DNA of 64,000 nt from Clostridia bacterium (lineage in GTDB: Bacteria > Bacillota > Clostridia > Oscillospirales > Acutalibacteraceae), in contig JAFRUO010000004.1 of assembly GCA_017438845.1 (NCBI GenBank), positions 36,273 to 100,272 of the forward strand, in the 5' to 3' direction. This document shows, piece after piece, positions 10,554 through 17,781 of this stretch. The notes beneath the pieces are model-generated. The model did no database searches, was not told where the DNA came from, and saw only the letters and a program-made list of their open reading frames with translations. The translations under genes and the position numbers were made by a program. Positions within the stretch are counted from its first letter, which is position 1. Each line of letters starts with the position of its first letter.

Positions 10554-11642
10554 ATGTCAAACAGATTGTTTCAGGGAGTCGTTCATCAGATGACCGATTC
10601 AATTGACAGAACAATCGGCGTTATTGACGAAACCGGAACGGTTATTTCCTGCAGCGAGCTCGGCAAAATCGGCGAGGTGCTTTCTTCCAGCGTTACCGCT
10701 ATTTTTACCGACAACAGCGACCATATTGTTTTTGACGGTAACACCTTTAAGTCATTCGGGGCTCATATGCACCCCGAGTACGCCGTGTTCGTTTCCGGCG
10801 ACGATGACCTTGCCGTAAAATATGCTTGCCTGCTTGCGGTTTCACTTTCAAGCATCAAACAGTATTATGACGAAAAATACGACAGAAGCAATTTTATTAA
10901 AAATGTCATTCTTGACAATATCCTGCCCGGTGACATCTATTTAAAGTCCAGAGAGCTTCGCTTCAGCAACGATGTTTCAAGAGCGGTTTTCCTTATCAGA
11001 ATAGTCGAAAAGGTTGACATTTCCGCTTTCGATATTATTCAGGGACTTTTCCCGGACAGAAACAAGGACTTTGTTATTAATGTAAATGAAACCGACATTG
11101 TGCTGATCAAGGAAATTAATAATACAATCGATTCCAAGGACCTTGAAAAGCTTGCCCGTTCCGTTGCGGACAGCCTCGGCTCCGAGCTTTACACGCACGT
11201 TCTTGTCGGCATCGGAACAGTTGTTGACAGTATAAAAGAGCTTACTCGTTCCTTCAGGGAGGCACAGGTTGCACTTGAAGTCGGTAAGGTTTTTGACACC
11301 GAAAAAACTATCGTAAGTTACGACAACCTCGGCATTGCCAGACTTATTTATCAGCTTCCCACGACACTTTGCGATATGTTTTTAAGGGAAGTCTTTAAGA
11401 AGGGCTCAATTGACAGCCTTGACCAGGAAACGCTGTTCACGATTCAGAAATTCTTTGAAAACAACCTTAACGTTTCCGAAACCTCACGTAAGCTTTTTGT
11501 TCACAGAAACACCTTGGTATACAGACTTGAAAAAATTAAAAAGCTTACCGGTCTTGACCTTCGTGAGTTTGATGACGCTATTGTGTTTAAGGTAGCTCTT
11601 ATGGTTAAAAAATACCTTGATTCCAATCCCGTCAAATACTAA
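10554..11642 (+). CDS. PucR/CdaR-family transcription regulator
   Basis: 362 residues. The last 60 residues form the PucR-type helix-turn-helix (FFENNLNVSETSRKLFVHRNTLVYRLEKIKKLTGLDL), preceded by a GGDEF-like middle domain (about 120-290, with SFREAQVALEVG) typical of CdaR regulators. The N-terminus is a sensor-like region (GVIDETGTVISCSELGKIG) similar to sugar-diacid or PAS-type sensors. These proteins usually control carbon or nitrogen genes, but the target here is not visible. A strong AGGAGGGG ribosome site is present. It is monocistronic, followed by a 220-base AT-rich gap before ftsE. Confidence 0.8.
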   Translation: MSNRLFQGVVHQMTDSIDRTIGVIDETGTVISCSELGKIGEVLSSSVTAIFTDNSDHIVFDGNTFKSFGAHMHPEYAVFVSGDDDLAVKYACLLAVSLSSIKQYYDEKYDRSNFIKNVILDNILPGDIYLKSRELRFSNDVSRAVFLIRIVEKVDISAFDIIQGLFPDRNKDFVINVNETDIVLIKEINNTIDSKDLEKLARSVADSLGSELYTHVLVGIGTVVDSIKELTRSFREAQVALEVGKVFDTEKTIVSYDNLGIARLIYQLPTTLCDMFLREVFKKGSIDSLDQETLFTIQKFFENNLNVSETSRKLFVHRNTLVYRLEKIKKLTGLDLREFDDAIVFKVALMVKKYLDSNPVKY

Positions 11643-11760
11643 TTAAGCTATATGTTTTAACTTTATTCACAATATCTTGTTATTATGTGAACAAGATGTA
11701 TAGCCTGAATTGTTATTTTTGTTGAATTTAACAAATATTATTAAATTTTGATTAAATATG

Positions 11761-11788
11761 TTACAACTTAATAGATTTATGCTATAAT
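11761..11788 (+). promoter_or_regulatory. Promoter of the ftsE operon
   Basis: TTACAA, 16 bases, TATAAT at 11783-11788. The start codon is 79 bases beyond the -10, leaving a leader that holds a hairpin. The rest of the 11643-11866 gap is AT-rich with nothing else recognisable. Confidence 0.6.
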
Positions 11789-11791
11789 ATT

Positions 11792-11828
11792 AAGCAGTAT
11801 ATTGGATTTTTATGTTCATATACTGCTT
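11792..11828 (+). promoter_or_regulatory. Leader hairpin before ftsE
   Basis: An 11-pair stem (AAGCAGTATAT with ATATACTGCTT, 15-base loop) lies right at the predicted 5' end of the ftsE transcript and is followed by TTATTT. It could stabilise the 5' end or act as a weak attenuator. Confidence 0.45.
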
Positions 11829-11866
11829 TTATTTAATTCGTAAATTCATGAAACGAGGTTATACTT

Positions 11867-12859
11867 GTGATACTATTTGACGATGTTTCTAAAACATATG
11901 ACAACGGTACCGAGGCGTTAAAGGATGTCAACATAAGAATTGAGGACGGAGAATTCGTCTTTATCGTCGGCGCTTCGGGTGCAGGTAAAAGTACCTTTTT
12001 AAAGATTATCATGCGTGAAGAGGTAGTCAGTAAGGGTACTGTTATCATTAATGACTTCAACCTGAACACAATGAAGAAAAAACAAATTCCGTTGTTCAGA
12101 AGAACTCTGGGAATTGTTTTCCAGGATTTCAGGCTTATTCCTACAATGACGGTTTATGACAATGTTGCGTTCGCAATGCGTGTTATCGGCTCTAAGGAGA
12201 AAGAAATCCGTAAAAGAGTACCTTATATACTCAGCCTTGTGGGCTTAAGCTCAAAGGCAAGACATATGCCCAATCAGCTTTCCGGCGGCGAGCAGCAGAG
12301 AGTTGCACTTGCACGTGCGCTTGTCAATAACGCAGGGCTTATTATTGCGGACGAGCCTACGGGAAATATTGACCCCGAAATGTCGTATGAAATTGTCGAC
12401 CTTCTTAACCATATTAACGCAAACGGAACTACGGTTGTAATGGTTACACATGAGCACAATCTTGTCAGGCATTTTCATCATAGAGTAATTACGATTGATC
12501 AGGGAACCGTTGTTTCGGATTCGCTTGACACGGACGAGCTTCCTTCGGACTATGCGGCATATGAAGCCCAGCATCCTGTCAGACCTGTTACCAACCGTGA
12601 AATGGATGAAATCGACATTATGTTTAATGAGGTTTCCTCCGATACAAAGAAGGAAATAGTCGAAAAGATAGTTAATACCGAAATTAAAATTGACGAAAAC
12701 AAAGGCAGTGAATTCTTTGTCGAGCCTAATTCCGACAGTGACGTTGAGGATTTTATTCAGAATTACGGCGTCGACACAGACGACGACATTGCCGAGGATG
12801 ATGTGGATTATTCCGAACTCCTTGACAGCCTTTCGGACGAAAAAGGGGGTAACGATTGA
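11867..12859 (+). CDS. ftsE: FtsE, cell-division ABC ATPase with long acidic C-terminal tail
   Basis: 330 residues with a GTG start preceded by CGAGGT. ATPase half of the FtsEX complex, which relays division signals across the membrane to activate a wall hydrolase. Walker A GASGAGKS is at 35-42, the Q-loop is FQDFRL, the signature LSGGEQQR is near 140, Walker B LIIADEPTG follows, and the switch is THEH. The core ends near residue 230. An extra 100 residues rich in Asp/Glu follow, which usual FtsE (about 230 residues) lacks. The stop overlaps the ftsX start by one base, so the two are translationally coupled. Confidence 0.95.
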   Translation: MILFDDVSKTYDNGTEALKDVNIRIEDGEFVFIVGASGAGKSTFLKIIMREEVVSKGTVIINDFNLNTMKKKQIPLFRRTLGIVFQDFRLIPTMTVYDNVAFAMRVIGSKEKEIRKRVPYILSLVGLSSKARHMPNQLSGGEQQRVALARALVNNAGLIIADEPTGNIDPEMSYEIVDLLNHINANGTTVVMVTHEHNLVRHFHHRVITIDQGTVVSDSLDTDELPSDYAAYEAQHPVRPVTNREMDEIDIMFNEVSSDTKKEIVEKIVNTEIKIDENKGSEFFVEPNSDSDVEDFIQNYGVDTDDDIAEDDVDYSELLDSLSDEKGGND

Positions 12860-13773
12860 TGAAAAGAGGTTCGCTTAAATATCTTACCCGAGAGGGCTTC
12901 AGAAATATTTGGGTTAACAGGCTTATGTCTCTTGCCTCCGTTACGGTGCTTATGGCTTGCCTTATTATAATCGGCGTTGGCTCACTGCTTTATTTCAATA
13001 TAAACTCAGTGCTTGACCTTGTTGAGTCACAGAACGTCGTTATGGTTTATATTGAGGACGGCACCTCTGAGCTTGACACCTCGGACATAGGTATTCAGAT
13101 TAAAAATATTGACAATGTTGAGGATTGCGTTTTTATACCTAAAGAGGATGCTTTCCAGAAACAGATAGAAGAAATGGGAAGCGATTCGGCTATTTTTGAA
13201 GGCTTTGAGGAAAGTCCGCTTCCCGACGCATACAAGGTTACCGTTAAGGACTTGAGCCTTTATAACCAAACCGTTGGTCAGATTCAGAATATTGACCATA
13301 TTCTTAAGGTCAGAGAAAACAGCGATCTTGCTTCAAAGCTTGTTTCGGTAAGACAAGCGGTAACTCTTGTCAGTGCGGGACTTGTGCTGATGCTTTTCCT
13401 TGTTGCACTGTTTATTATTTCAAACACAATCAGAATTACAATGTATTCAAGAAAGCTTGAAATCAACATTATGAAGGCGGTCGGAGCCACCAACAGCTTT
13501 ATCAGATGGCCGTTCTTAATAGAGGGTATTTTACTCGGTCTTATTTCCAGCATCGTTTCAATTCTTATTCTCTGGGGCGTATATCAGCTGATTATATATG
13601 CGTTCTCGTCAGTGATTGCCGACTTCGGCTTCGGCTTTGTACCTTTCCTTGACTACATTTGGTATATATTCGCAGTCTTTGTCGGAATCGGTATTTTCAC
13701 GGGTACTATAGGCAGTATGGTTTCAATGAATAAATACCTTAAAGAGCAAAGGAGCGTGGTTAACAATGAATAG
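12859..13773 (+). CDS. ftsX: FtsX, cell-division ABC transporter membrane subunit
   Basis: 304 residues. I place the start at ATG 12859 (TGATG overlap with ftsE) rather than the TTG three bases earlier; GGGGGT lies 9 bases upstream. Four membrane segments occur in the FtsX order: one at about 20-45, then an extracellular loop (50-170, DTSDIGIQIKNIDNVEDCVF), then three more with the MacB/FtsX signature ISNTIRITMYSRKLEINIMKAVGATN. FtsX usually contacts a PcsB/CwlO-type hydrolase through its loop, and such a gene follows, overlapping by 8 bases. Confidence 0.95.
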   Translation: MKRGSLKYLTREGFRNIWVNRLMSLASVTVLMACLIIIGVGSLLYFNINSVLDLVESQNVVMVYIEDGTSELDTSDIGIQIKNIDNVEDCVFIPKEDAFQKQIEEMGSDSAIFEGFEESPLPDAYKVTVKDLSLYNQTVGQIQNIDHILKVRENSDLASKLVSVRQAVTLVSAGLVLMLFLVALFIISNTIRITMYSRKLEINIMKAVGATNSFIRWPFLIEGILLGLISSIVSILILWGVYQLIIYAFSSVIADFGFGFVPFLDYIWYIFAVFVGIGIFTGTIGSMVSMNKYLKEQRSVVNNE

Positions 13774-15106
13774 TAATTATAAGGCTTCTGTTAAAATTAC
13801 GGCATTTCTTCTTTCGCTTGCTCTTCTGCTTTGCTCTGCGTGCATCAATGTTTACGCAAGGGATTTCCAGGCTGAAATTGACGCCATTGAAAAGAAAATT
13901 GACGCCGCTAACAGTCAGAAATCAGACCAGCAGAAAACAGCGAACGATTTGCAGACTGAAATTGACGGTATGCAGTCGCAGATTGACATTTACCAGGAGA
14001 AGATTGATTCTCTTAACGGTGAAATTAAACAAAAGGACGCTACTATCAATCAGTACGAAGACGAAATTGAGGCGCTCGAAAAGGAAATTGACGAAGCAAA
14101 CAAGCAGATTGACGCCCTTAACAAAAAAATTGACGAGACCTATGAGCTTCTTAAAAACAGACTCAGAGCCTCATATATGGCAGGCGAAATGTCAACGCTT
14201 GAAATACTGCTCGGGGCTGAGGACTTTGAATCCTTCCTTACAAGACTTGAGCTTGTCAGCGCCGCCGCCAAGCACGACAGCGATATGCTTGACAGCCTTG
14301 AGGGAAGCATAAAAACTCTTAACGCAAAACGTGAGGAAATCTCACAGAAAAAGACCGAGCAGGAAGAAAAGAAAGCCGCCAAGGAAAAGGAAAAAGAGGC
14401 TATTGTTGAAAAAAGAAGTGAAATTCAGGCTTCTAAAAATGCTGTTGACGAGAAACAGTCGAGCATGGAAAAAAAGGTTTCTCAGATTCAGAGCATTATA
14501 GCCAATCTTGACGAAAAATCAGCCGAATACAGAAAGGCGATTGTACAGATTCAGCAGGCGGAAGAGGAGTTCAACCGTCAGCAGAATAAAAAGCTTTCAA
14601 CCGGCGGAGGAACAATTGAGCTTCCCGCACAGCCTTCAAACGGAAATTATGCCGTTTCGTCAAAGGGCATGATTTGTCCGCTTCAGTATTCAAATGCCTG
14701 CATTTCGAGCGGCTGGGGAGAGTACTCAGGTCATAAGGGTACAGATATAATCACCTCAGGCGCAACAGGAAACACCTACGGTAAGGAAATCAGAGCCGCA
14801 GCGGCAGGTACCGTTATATTTGCAGGTAAGGGTACAGGCTCCTCGTGGAGCTACGGTAATTTCGTTACCATTGACCACGGTAACGGTGTTGCTACCCGTT
14901 ATGCACACTGCAGCTCGGTTGCTGTATCTACAGGCACTAAGGTCAGCCAGGGTCAGGTTATTGCTTATGTCGGCAATACCGGTAATGTCAGACCCGCTCC
15001 GACTCCCAGCAATCCGCACGCCGGCGCGCACCTTCACTTTGAGGTTATTCTTAACGGTAACCGTGTAAATGCTGCTCCTTGGCTTCCGCCGATACCTCAC
15101 AGATAA
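13766..15106 (+). CDS. PcsB/EnvC-like peptidoglycan hydrolase with coiled coil and M23 domain
   Basis: 446 residues. An N-terminal signal peptide (hydrophobic 10-28, then VYA-RD) is followed by a long charged coiled coil (about 33-270, heptads of EIDAIEKKI type) and a C-terminal LytM/M23 peptidase domain (about 300-446). Zinc-ligand motifs are visible: HKGTD, RYAH and HLHFE. Overlap with ftsX and the coiled-coil plus hydrolase layout point to the FtsEX-activated enzyme that cuts cross-links in septal peptidoglycan. The M23 motifs look intact, unlike the degenerate LytM of EnvC activators, so it should be catalytic itself. Confidence 0.88.
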   Translation: MNSNYKASVKITAFLLSLALLLCSACINVYARDFQAEIDAIEKKIDAANSQKSDQQKTANDLQTEIDGMQSQIDIYQEKIDSLNGEIKQKDATINQYEDEIEALEKEIDEANKQIDALNKKIDETYELLKNRLRASYMAGEMSTLEILLGAEDFESFLTRLELVSAAAKHDSDMLDSLEGSIKTLNAKREEISQKKTEQEEKKAAKEKEKEAIVEKRSEIQASKNAVDEKQSSMEKKVSQIQSIIANLDEKSAEYRKAIVQIQQAEEEFNRQQNKKLSTGGGTIELPAQPSNGNYAVSSKGMICPLQYSNACISSGWGEYSGHKGTDIITSGATGNTYGKEIRAAAAGTVIFAGKGTGSSWSYGNFVTIDHGNGVATRYAHCSSVAVSTGTKVSQGQVIAYVGNTGNVRPAPTPSNPHAGAHLHFEVILNGNRVNAAPWLPPIPHR

Positions 15107-15121
15107 TAAAGGGGAATAATA

Positions 15122-16327
15122 ATGAACAAGAAGATTTCATTGGGGCTTTCCCTGGCAATCCTTTTCTTGGCAATTGCGATTACCGTAGCGGTTACAATGT
15201 CGATTTCCATGAGGACCTATAACAAGCTTATTAAGGACCTTCCCAACAGGGCGAAAATGTATCAGAATGTTTCGGAAATTGATGACATAATAAGAACTAA
15301 TTACTACGGCTTTATAAACGAAAGTCTGCTTAATTCCGATGTCTACGCAGGCTATGCCGAGGGTCTCGGGGATAAATACAGCTATTACCTTACCGCAAGC
15401 GAATATGAGGTATACAAAAATGAGCTTCAGGGCGAAAAGGTAGGAATAGGCGTAATTGCTTATTACGACGAGGCTGAAACTGCTATTTATATTGCGGAGA
15501 TTTCCGAAAAATCTCCTGCGGCTCAAAGCGGTCTTTCCAAAGGCGATAAGATTATTGCCATCGACGAGGAAGAGGTAACCGCATATAACTATGAGGAGCT
15601 CATAGATAAACTCAACGGCGACAGACTCAGCTCAATTAACGTCAGGTATGTACACGACGGAAAAGAAGCAACCGCAGGCGTAGTTAAAGGCTACAATGCT
15701 CAAAGCGTATATTACAGCAAAAACGGCACCGTAGGATATATTAAAATAACGGATTTTTACTCTACTACCGCTTCTCAGCTGAAAAAAGCAGTTGATTCTT
15801 TAATTAAGGACGGTGCGGCAAGCCTTATTTTCGACGTCAGAAACACCTCCGGCGGAACAATTGAATATGCCGCACAGGCGCTCGATGTTCTTGTTCCCGT
15901 TGCGAGCGACGGCAACAGTGCTCTTGCTCTTGCGAAAAATAAAGACGGAGAGGTTATTGACACCTTTACCTCCGATGCAGACAACATTCAAATGAAAATG
16001 GCAGTGCTGATTAATTCGGGTACCGCCGGTCCTGCAGAACTTTTTGCCTGCGACCTTCGTGACTTTGGACTTGCTCAGCTTGTCGGAGTTACCTCTGCAG
16101 GCAACGGAACGATGCAGGAAAGCTTTAACCTTTCAAACGGCGGAGCTTTGATTCTGACTGTTGCCGAGATTACGCCTTATGTCAGCGAGAGCTATAACGG
16201 CGTCGGTCTTACACCGGATTATGAGGTGAAGCTTCCCTCTGAAAAAAACGCTAAACTCGCAATCCTCTCTCAGGCAGAGGATGACCAGTATCAGAAGGCA
16301 TATTCGTTGCTTAACAATGTTGCTTAA
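15122..16327 (+). CDS. S41 C-terminal-processing-protease-like protein, catalytic residues lost
   Basis: 401 residues with an N-terminal membrane anchor (about 7-30), a PDZ domain (about 95-175, KVGIGVIAYYDEAETAIYI...GDKIIAIDEEEV) and an S41 fold (about 195-390). Where CtpA/CtpB enzymes have N-x-G-S-A-S-A-S-E, this has INSGTAGPAE, so Thr301 replaces the nucleophile Ser. Where they have G-K-G-x-x-Q, it has AGNGTMQ, so Asn328 replaces the general-base Lys; Gln332 is kept. It is therefore predicted to be an inactive pseudoprotease. It sits 15 bases after the FtsEX-associated hydrolase gene, suggesting a role in binding or regulating that enzyme. This role is inference. Confidence 0.85.
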   Translation: MNKKISLGLSLAILFLAIAITVAVTMSISMRTYNKLIKDLPNRAKMYQNVSEIDDIIRTNYYGFINESLLNSDVYAGYAEGLGDKYSYYLTASEYEVYKNELQGEKVGIGVIAYYDEAETAIYIAEISEKSPAAQSGLSKGDKIIAIDEEEVTAYNYEELIDKLNGDRLSSINVRYVHDGKEATAGVVKGYNAQSVYYSKNGTVGYIKITDFYSTTASQLKKAVDSLIKDGAASLIFDVRNTSGGTIEYAAQALDVLVPVASDGNSALALAKNKDGEVIDTFTSDADNIQMKMAVLINSGTAGPAELFACDLRDFGLAQLVGVTSAGNGTMQESFNLSNGGALILTVAEITPYVSESYNGVGLTPDYEVKLPSEKNAKLAILSQAEDDQYQKAYSLLNNVA

Positions 16328-16346
16328 ACAGAATTTAATCTTACTG

Positions 16347-16378
16347 CCTCGCATAGTAATATGCGAGGTGGTTTTTTG
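16347..16378 (+). terminator. Terminator of the ftsEX-hydrolase-S41 operon
   Basis: CCTCGCAT (16347-16354) pairs with ATGCGAGG (16361-16368), followed by GG and six T. It overlaps the only ATG of the next reading frame. Confidence 0.85.
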
Positions 16379-17152
16379 TTCTGTACAGTCAGAGTTGTTG
16401 AGAAAAAACGAGGGATTTTATCTTTTCTTAAGTATTATCTTAAAAAGCCCGAGCCGATATTGAACAGAATAGATATTGAATCGGGTAAATACTTCTATTA
16501 CCTCGAAATTGACCGAAGGCTTTGTTCCGAAAACTTTTCGGAAATATACCGCTTACTCGGTAGAATATCCGAAAATATTATTCCTTGTAACAACTTTAAT
16601 ATATTTTCATCGGGATTATTAAAACGATTTGATTCGACTCCATATAAGGATATACTTCTTTTAAACAGTTCGTCGGAATATATAAAAAATGATATTTTCA
16701 GCAAAAATAAGAGCCTGCTGATTTATGACCTTGACGGAAGGACGTCCTTATACTGTGATGAGTTTGTACCTATTGTAAAGAGAATAACGGTCGCCACGTC
16801 TTGTCCGTTCAGATACGAAAACATCAGAAACAGGCTTTTTGAAGAGTACGGAGCCTCACTGGTTATCATCGACAGGCTTCCAAACATTAAATCTTTTGAC
16901 TATGCGATTTTTGTTTCGCATTACACAAATGCGTTTCCTTTTAATTCATTTGCAGTAAAGAATAACGGGGAAAACTGCTTTGAGGTTTACAAGGGCAGCG
17001 GCGTATCGCCCGATAAAAGATACATAGACCTTTGTCCTCAGGGGGCAGACCTGAATGATTTTACCGCCGCTCTGTATCTTCTGTGTAAAATCAAAGAGCT
17101 CGGAAAAGAAAAATATACCGATTTTAATATTGTGTCCGAAATACGCTTCTGA
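16361..17152 (+). CDS. Hypothetical protein with unclear start
   Basis: 263 residues as read from the only ATG. I do not recognise the family. The sequence is soluble, with a central segment SLLIYDLDGRTSLYCDEFVPIVKRITVATSC and a later LVIIDRLPNIKSFDYAIFVSH, which looks like an alternating beta-alpha fold. The ATG lies inside the 3' arm of the upstream terminator and has no ribosome site. A GAGGGA stretch at about 16408-16415 is not followed by a normal start codon in frame, though TTG 16459 is possible. It may start at a non-ATG codon, or be decaying. The downstream greA has its own promoter. Confidence 0.55.
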   Translation: MRGGFLFCTVRVVEKKRGILSFLKYYLKKPEPILNRIDIESGKYFYYLEIDRRLCSENFSEIYRLLGRISENIIPCNNFNIFSSGLLKRFDSTPYKDILLLNSSSEYIKNDIFSKNKSLLIYDLDGRTSLYCDEFVPIVKRITVATSCPFRYENIRNRLFEEYGASLVIIDRLPNIKSFDYAIFVSHYTNAFPFNSFAVKNNGENCFEVYKGSGVSPDKRYIDLCPQGADLNDFTAALYLLCKIKELGKEKYTDFNIVSEIRF

Positions 17153-17185
17153 CGAAAAATGTCCTTCGTGATTTCCTGTATTTAC

Positions 17186-17214
17186 TTGACATTGTGAGCT
17201 TTTTAAACTATAAT
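17186..17214 (+). promoter_or_regulatory. Perfect consensus promoter of greA
   Basis: TTGACA at 17186-17191, 17 bases, TATAAT at 17209-17214. Transcription would start near 17221, which excludes the GTG at 17223 as the greA start. Confidence 0.9.
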
Positions 17215-17255
17215 AATTTACTGTGTATTATATAACCGAAGGGAGTTTGCACAGC

Positions 17256-17726
17256 ATGAAACAGGAAACCTTACTTACTGCAGAAGGCCTTAAACAGCTG
17301 CAGGATGAATTAGAACAGTTAAAAACAGTCGGCAGGAAAGAAGCTGCCGAAAAAATTAAGGTAGCAAGAAGCTACGGCGACTTGTCGGAAAACTCGGAAT
17401 ATGACGAGGCTATGAGCGACCAGGCGAAGCTCGAAGCCCGTATCAGCGAAATTGAAGCTTTAATTAAAAACGCAAAAGTTTATGACGAAGCTTCTCTCGG
17501 CACTGAAATTGTTCACATCGGCTCTAAGGTAACAATTTCCAACTCCAAGAAAGAGAAGTTTGAATACAAAATTGTCGGCTTTGCTCAGGCGGACCCCGCT
17601 AACGGCAAAATCTCCGACGAATGCCCTGTCGGCAAGGCTCTTGTCGGCCATAAGGCAGGCGACAAGGTTACTGTTGAAACACCTGCGGGTGTGGTAACCT
17701 ATAAAATCAATTCAATTTCAAAATAA
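17256..17726 (+). CDS. greA: Transcription elongation factor GreA
   Basis: 156 residues, the standard GreA length. GreA enters the RNA polymerase secondary channel and stimulates cleavage of backtracked transcripts. The N-terminal coiled coil (LTAEGLKQLQDELEQLKTVGRKEAAEKI, then ARSYGDLSENSEYDEAMSDQ) carries the acidic tip residues D and E needed for activity. The C-terminal FKBP-like domain contains GSKVTISN and DECPVGKALVGHKAGD. I chose ATG 17256 because GreA proteins begin this way, GGGAG lies 11 bases upstream, and the promoter places the transcript start at about 17221. A terminator follows and lysS is next, often adjacent to greA in Firmicutes. Confidence 0.95.
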   Translation: MKQETLLTAEGLKQLQDELEQLKTVGRKEAAEKIKVARSYGDLSENSEYDEAMSDQAKLEARISEIEALIKNAKVYDEASLGTEIVHIGSKVTISNSKKEKFEYKIVGFAQADPANGKISDECPVGKALVGHKAGDKVTVETPAGVVTYKINSISK

Positions 17727-17731
17727 AGCTT

Positions 17732-17756
17732 AGGGCGGTTTAACCGCCCTGTTTTT
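17732..17756 (+). terminator. Terminator of greA
   Basis: AGGGCGG / CCGCCCT stem with a TTTAA loop followed by GTTTTT. lysS starts 26 bases later, so some read-through is likely. Confidence 0.85.
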
Positions 17757-17781
17757 AAAAATTCAGAACGGAAGTGAAAAA

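Noticed and set aside
17223..17255. Longer greA start at GTG 17223
   Set aside because: It would lie at the predicted transcript start of a perfect promoter, leaving no room for a ribosome site.
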